Of a DNA stretch of 59,756 nt, positions 56,118-59,756 are shown piece by piece (the first letter of the stretch is position 1; each line of letters starts with the position of its first letter). The notes beneath the pieces are model-generated. The model saw only the letters and a list, made by a program, of their open reading frames with translations. It ran no database searches and was not told the DNA's origin. The position numbers and the translations under genes are program-made. The stretch is from contig NZ_JAQNCY010000018.1 in NCBI RefSeq assembly GCF_028368855.1, positions 1-59,756 of the forward strand. Direction: 5' to 3'. The stretch comes from Leisingera sp. SS27. Its GTDB lineage: Bacteria > Pseudomonadota > Alphaproteobacteria > Rhodobacterales > Rhodobacteraceae.

Positions 56118-56189
56118 CCCCGGTCTTCGGGAAAATTCTCAGTCAGGCTCCGTTGCCTGTCTGACCTCAGACTGCCGGAAGACCCGGGG
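56118..56189 (-). promoter_or_regulatory. ANTAR-type antiterminator RNA in the nrtA leader
   Basis: An outer stem (56175-56189 with 56118-56131, one bulge on each side) closes two small hairpins. One is CAGGC-AACGGA-GCCTG (56159-56144), whose hexaloop has A1 and G4 as recognised by ANTAR proteins. The other is GTCTGAGGTCAGAC (56172-56159), a less typical loop. The unit directly precedes the terminator. The rest of the 482-bp gap (56190-56486) must hold the nrtA promoter, which I could not place. Confidence 0.65.
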
Positions 56190-56486
56190 TGCGCCAAAGG
56201 GTATTTTGCGTGCGCAGCATAAAATTCTGCATTGCAGCGTACCGATGCGGATGGCTGCCTGCTTTTTCATCAATCTGCAGCCCGGGGATCAAAAACACGG
56301 CCCTCCCAAAACCAGGTCTGCAGCAGGCCAGCCGCTTCCGATTCTCCCGCTGCCAATATCCGTGCGCTGTTTGAGCCTTCCGGTTACGAAGAACCGGCCG
56401 GCAAATCCGCGCGCCTCCCGCCAAAGACGGCCCGGTAAAGATCGCATCGGTCAGCGGGACACAGCCGGCGGGGATCCGCGTCAGGC

Positions 56487-57071
56487 TCATGCCAGCAGCC
56501 CCGCCGCCGTGACCAGCGCCTGCGCCACTTCGGCAACGCGCTTGTTCTGGTCCATCGCCGCCTTGCGCAGCAGCGCATAGGCTTCGTCCTCGCCGATGCC
56601 GCGGGCCTTCATCACCATTCCCTTGGCGCGGTCGATCACCTTGCGCTCTTCCAGCGCGCGCTTGGCCTCGGCCAGTTCCGTCCGCATCCGCTGAAACAGC
56701 CGGAACCGGGCAATGGCCGCCTCCAGAACCGGCTTCAGCCGGGCCGGATGCAACCCGTCAACCACATAGGCCGAAACCCCCGCCTCCACCGCGGCGGCAG
56801 ACAGCCCGTCCTCGCTGCGCCCGGCGAAAATGGCCACCGGCCTGTCCTTGGACCCGGATGCCAGCGTCAGCTCCTCCAGCACATCGCGGGAGGGATTGGC
56901 GATACCGATCAGCACCACATCCGGGTCGCGCATCTGTATCTGGCGCGCAAGCCCCGATGGTTCCGGGATCACCTGGACGTTAAAATCCCCGGCGTCCCGC
57001 AGCCCTTCCACAATCATGAGGGCGCGGTCACGGTCGGTTTCGACAACGGTAATGGACAGGGCATCCGGCAT
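56487..57071 (-). CDS. nasT: NasT-like ANTAR antiterminator
   Basis: From the ATG at 57071 this 194-aa protein has a receiver-like N-domain (SITVVETDRDRALMIVEGLRDAG) without the canonical phosphoacceptor pocket and a C-terminal ANTAR domain (ALEERKVIDRAKGMVMKARGIGEDEAYALLRKAAM). It should bind the leader RNA and allow read-through into nrtA. In known alphaproteobacteria NasT is held by the nitrate sensor NasS; no nasS is on this plasmid. A GTG at 57125 is an alternative start. Confidence 0.88.
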   Translation of the reverse strand: MPDALSITVVETDRDRALMIVEGLRDAGDFNVQVIPEPSGLARQIQMRDPDVVLIGIANPSRDVLEELTLASGSKDRPVAIFAGRSEDGLSAAAVEAGVSAYVVDGLHPARLKPVLEAAIARFRLFQRMRTELAEAKRALEERKVIDRAKGMVMKARGIGEDEAYALLRKAAMDQNKRVAEVAQALVTAAGLLA

Positions 57072-57308
57072 GCGCAGAACACTGCAGAGCGCAGCGGGCG
57101 GCTGTAAAGGACGCTTGTACGGCACCCATTCCGGTTATCCTGCAGGCGCCGGATTTTTGGGCAATCTGCCCGGACATCCGGCACCGCAAAGACACGCCCC
57201 GGCGGTGATCCTTGTGCGCTCCAACGCCGGGGCTGCGCCTTAGACGGTTGCCGCAGCAGCAGGAAGCGGCTAAGCAGGCAGCGGCGCAGTTGGAGTTGCG
57301 AGGCGAGA

Positions 57309-57953
57309 GTGAAAGCTGTTTCTGGATGCCCCGGTTCCGCCGCCGCAACCCTGGTCAGGAAGCGGTCTTTGTCCTTCATGCTGCTGCGGGTGATCCGCGG
57401 CCATCAAAGCGACGATGACATTTCCCTTGGCGCCTTTCTGGAACAGCTCGGCGACCGGTCCTTCGGCTGGGCCATTCTCTTGTCCTGCCTGATCAACCTG
57501 CTGCCGCTGCCGCCGGGGGCAACCCTTGTCACCGCCCTGCCGCTGCTGTTCTTCTGCGCCCAGATGGGGCTTGGCTTTGCCAATGTCCGGCTGCCGCGCA
57601 GGATCGCCCGGATCCGGATTTCCGGCGCGGCCATGCGCCGGATCGTGCTGCGCCTGCGCCCGGTGTCGCGGCGGCTGGAGCGGATTGCCCGGCCGCGCCT
57701 TGGGGCAATGTTCCAGCCGCGTCGGGAACAGCTGACCGGCGGCCTGCTGTTTCTGGTCTCGCTGGCGCTGTTCATTCCCCTGCCTCTCAGCGGCTGGTTT
57801 CCGGCCATCGCCCTGTTCATCACCAGCATCGGGCTGGTGGAGCGGGACGGAGGGATCGTGCTGGCAGGGGCCTGCGCCGGGCTGCTGTCGATTGCCCTGA
57901 CGGTGTTTGTGGCCGCCTCGCTCCTGATCGGGGCCAACAGCCTGCTGCACTGA
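57309..57953 (+). CDS. exoD: ExoD family membrane protein
   Basis: This 214-aa protein (GTG start; an ATG at 57378 would give 191 aa) matches ExoD: LGAFLEQLGDRSFG, then the hydrophobic NLLPLPPGATLVTALPLLFF and further membrane segments with PLSGWFPAIALFI. ExoD was linked to exopolysaccharide production and alkali tolerance in rhizobia. It is divergent from nasT with no functional link visible. Confidence 0.8.
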   Translation: MKAVSGCPGSAAATLVRKRSLSFMLLRVIRGHQSDDDISLGAFLEQLGDRSFGWAILLSCLINLLPLPPGATLVTALPLLFFCAQMGLGFANVRLPRRIARIRISGAAMRRIVLRLRPVSRRLERIARPRLGAMFQPRREQLTGGLLFLVSLALFIPLPLSGWFPAIALFITSIGLVERDGGIVLAGACAGLLSIALTVFVAASLLIGANSLLH

Positions 57954-58004
57954 CCCGCATCCGCAACACTGCGCCTGCAGCAGTTTGCGCGCGCCTTTTG
58001 GCAG

Positions 58005-58033
58005 TTGTCCCGCCCGCCCCCGGCACCTATATT
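58005..58033 (+). promoter_or_regulatory. Promoter of the rsgA leader
   Basis: TTGTCC (58005-58010) and TATATT (58028-58033) are exactly 17 bp apart, a good sigma-70-like promoter, with predicted start near 58040 and a leader of about 160 nt. Confidence 0.65.
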
Positions 58034-58057
58034 GCAGGCACCGGAAATGGAGATTTT

Positions 58058-58092
58058 ATGTCCTGGTAAGGATGGGAGGCAGCACGCCTCCC
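58058..58092 (+). other. Three-codon leader ORF (Met-Ser-Trp) and hairpin
   Basis: An ATG preceded by GGAG at 5 bases opens a minimal ORF encoding Met-Ser-Trp-stop (58058-58069). Five bases on, GGGAGGC (58074-58080) and GCCTCCC (58086-58092) form a 7-bp hairpin. The unit follows a good promoter and may be a regulatory leader or a small RNA. Confidence 0.45.
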
Positions 58093-58201
58093 GGTGCACA
58101 GCAGCCGATTGAACCGCCCGCCTCCCGGCGGAGAGCGGCCCGGCCTCTGTGCACGCAATTTTCCCTTACCCATGCGCCCGGGCCCACCCCGCGGCAACGA
58201 C

Positions 58202-59293
58202 ATGAAAGACACCCCAATGACACGGGACTATTCCCAGTTCTTTTCCAGCCCGCTGGACACGCAAAAACCTTCCCTCTCCCCGCTGCAGGCCCTGGGCTGG
58301 CAGCCGCATTTCGCGCAGCAGGTCAGCACCGAAGAGATGGCCGCCACCCCGCCCGTCCGCATCACCGCGGTGCACCGCAGCGCGCTGCACGCCGCAGGCG
58401 GCGGGTTTGAAACCACCCTGCCGCCGCGCCCGGATGCAACCGTCGGCGACTGGCTGATGCTGGACCGCGCGCTGCCGCAGAACAGCCGGCTGCTGGAGCG
58501 CGCCAGCCTGATCCGGCGCCGGGCGCCCGGCACCGGACGGCAGGACCAGCTGATCGCGGCCAACATCGATACCGGTTTTGCCGTCACTTCCTGCAACCAG
58601 GATTTCAACACCGCCCGGCTGGAACGCTACCTGGCGCTGATGCTGGAAGCGCAGATCACCCCGGTCATCGTGCTGACCAAGGCGGACCTGACGGATGATC
58701 CCCAGGCCTATGTTCAGGCCGCCCGCGCCATCTCGGACAGGGCCGAAGTAGTGGCGCTGGACGCCCGTGGCGGCGACGTGCAGACCGCGCTGGCGCCCTG
58801 GTGCAAACCCGGGCGGACGGTGGCCTTCCTCGGCTCGTCGGGTGTTGGCAAATCGACGCTGGCCAATGCGCTGCTCGGCACAAGCGCCATCGCCACGCAA
58901 GAGATCCGCGAGGACGACGCCAAGGGCCGCCACACCACCACGCACCGCGAATTGCACGCGGCACCGAACGGCTGCCTGATCCTCGACACCCCCGGGATGC
59001 GGGAATTGCAGCTGACCGGGGCGGCGGACGGCATCAGCAGCCTGTTTGCAAACATCACGGACCGCGCCGCGGGCTGCCGCTTCAGCAACTGCCGCCACGA
59101 CAGCGAACCGGGCTGCGCTGTCCTGCAGGCCGTCGAACAGGGGGAGATCGAACAGGCCCAGCTGGACCGCTGGCGCAAGCTGATGGCCGAGGACGCCTTC
59201 AACTCCGCCAGCCTCGCGGAGCGCCGCGCCCGCGGCAAGGCCTTTGGCAAGATGGTCCGCGGCGCCAAGAAGATCAAAGAAAAGCGGAGGTGA
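58202..59293 (+). CDS. rsgA: Ribosome small-subunit-dependent GTPase RsgA
   Basis: From the ATG at 58202 (one at 58217 is also possible) this 363-aa protein has an OB-fold N-domain (about 45-105), a circularly permuted GTPase with G4 TKAD, then G1 GSSGVGKST, then G3 DTPG, and a C-terminal zinc site C-x4-C-x-H-x5-C (CRFSNCRHDSEPGC). It releases maturation factors from the 30S subunit. Usually a chromosomal gene, it is intact here. It follows a structured leader and precedes the VOC gene by 4 bp. Confidence 0.92.
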   Translation: MKDTPMTRDYSQFFSSPLDTQKPSLSPLQALGWQPHFAQQVSTEEMAATPPVRITAVHRSALHAAGGGFETTLPPRPDATVGDWLMLDRALPQNSRLLERASLIRRRAPGTGRQDQLIAANIDTGFAVTSCNQDFNTARLERYLALMLEAQITPVIVLTKADLTDDPQAYVQAARAISDRAEVVALDARGGDVQTALAPWCKPGRTVAFLGSSGVGKSTLANALLGTSAIATQEIREDDAKGRHTTTHRELHAAPNGCLILDTPGMRELQLTGAADGISSLFANITDRAAGCRFSNCRHDSEPGCAVLQAVEQGEIEQAQLDRWRKLMAEDAFNSASLAERRARGKAFGKMVRGAKKIKEKRR

Positions 59294-59297
59294 CGTG

Positions 59298-59756
59298 ATG
59301 CTGGCTTCGAAAACCGGCCGGATTGTCTGGCATGACCTGTTCACCCCGGACCGGACCCGCGCGATGGACTTCTACCGGCAGGCCGCGGGCTGGCGCTACC
59401 AGACCGAACAGGCCGCCGACTTCGCCTGGGGCGGCGGTGAAAAGGCGTTTGTCCTGGCACTGCTGGACGGCGAGGCGGGGGCGGGGTTCGCGGAGACCCC
59501 GCCTGGCCTGCAGGACGGCTGGATCCCCTATGCCGAAGTTTCCGATGTCGACGCTGCCGCGGCGCAGGCCGAAGATCGGGGCGGAGACATTCTCCGATCC
59601 CCGTTCGAGGTGCCCGGCGTCGGGCGCAACGCGCTGCTGCGCGATCCCTTGGGAGCGCTGCTTGGTATTTCGCTCTCACGCCACAGCTTCCCTGCGCCAG
59701 CCCGGCAATTCGGCCCCGAGATCTACCTGTCAAACGGCGCGGGCTTTCCTGCGGAG
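59298..59756 (+). CDS. VOC (glyoxalase-fold) protein, N-terminal part; continues at window start
   Basis: The ATG at 59298 opens a frame that runs to the end of the window and continues in phase from position 1 to the stop at 474, once the terminal repeat is merged. This part holds the first VOC domain: GRIVWHDLFTPDRTRAMDFYRQAAGW at the start and NALLRDPLGALLG at its end. The role is not known. Confidence 0.85.
   Translation, partial: MLASKTGRIVWHDLFTPDRTRAMDFYRQAAGWRYQTEQAADFAWGGGEKAFVLALLDGEAGAGFAETPPGLQDGWIPYAEVSDVDAAAAQAEDRGGDILRSPFEVPGVGRNALLRDPLGALLGISLSRHSFPAPARQFGPEIYLSNGAGFPAE
59634..59756. repeat. Terminal direct repeat, right copy (circular overlap)
   Basis: Identical to positions 1-123; see the left copy. 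The true circle length is 59,633 bp if the copies are merged. Confidence 0.93.

Noticed and set aside
56190-56486. Sigma-54 promoter upstream of nrtA
   Set aside because: A TGGCCTG...TGC string occurs but the GG-to-GC spacing is wrong (8 rather than 10-11 bp).

Overview
The window is one complete circular replicon of about 59.6 kb. The first 123 bases are repeated exactly as the last 123, and a two-domain VOC gene reads in frame across that junction. High GC, a repABC replication cassette (RepA, RepB, counter-transcribed RNA, RepC, and a parS palindrome next to the repC stop), a quinone D-lactate dehydrogenase beside a TRAP transporter, and an assimilatory nitrate operon together suggest an accessory plasmid of a marine alphaproteobacterium, most likely Rhodobacterales (roseobacter group). 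I see no relaxase, conjugation genes, insertion sequences, tRNA, rRNA or CRISPR array.

Layout. 0.5-5.4 kb (minus): branched-chain 2-oxoacid dehydrogenase operon E1alpha-E1beta-E2-E3. 5.6-11.7 kb: D-lactate dehydrogenase plus a fused TRAP permease and its binding protein (minus), facing a divergent FCD-type GntR regulator with palindromic half-sites between them. 11.9-13.0 kb: a Crp/Fnr regulator and a CBS-pair protein. 13.2-16.8 kb (minus): repABC. 17.1-29.3 kb: an ion-homeostasis, stress and low-oxygen block: Ca2+-type P-ATPase, VIT/CCC1 transporter, M50 protease, FNT channel, two universal stress proteins, an RbbA/YhhJ/HlyD-type exporter and a small cytochrome c. Several of its promoters carry FNR/Crp-type dyads at the expected -41.5 spacing.

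29.6-41.6 kb is the most unusual part. Two operons converge. One (plus) encodes a 700-aa dynamin-like GTPase, a second GTPase and two small proteins. The other (minus) encodes a transmembrane Ser/Thr kinase, two exported LysM plus solute-binding-protein fusions, an FHA protein, a PP2C phosphatase and a third GTPase. Kinase, phosphatase and FHA recall type VI secretion post-translational control, but no secretion gene is present. I infer an envelope-sensing phospho-signalling and membrane GTPase system.

42.3-46.3 kb: a TetR regulator divergent from a class III aminotransferase with two operators between them, then a hipBA toxin-antitoxin with three evenly spaced operators. 46.4-57.1 kb (minus): nitrate uptake and assimilation (nrtA, nrtB, fused nrtCD, nirB, nirD, nasA) preceded by nasT and a leader with an ANTAR-type RNA fold and an intrinsic terminator. 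57.3-59.7 kb and across the junction: exoD-like, rsgA and the VOC gene.

Starts were moved downstream of the longest ORF wherever a ribosome binding site or family length argued for it. All functions are read from motifs and family resemblance; no database search was run.
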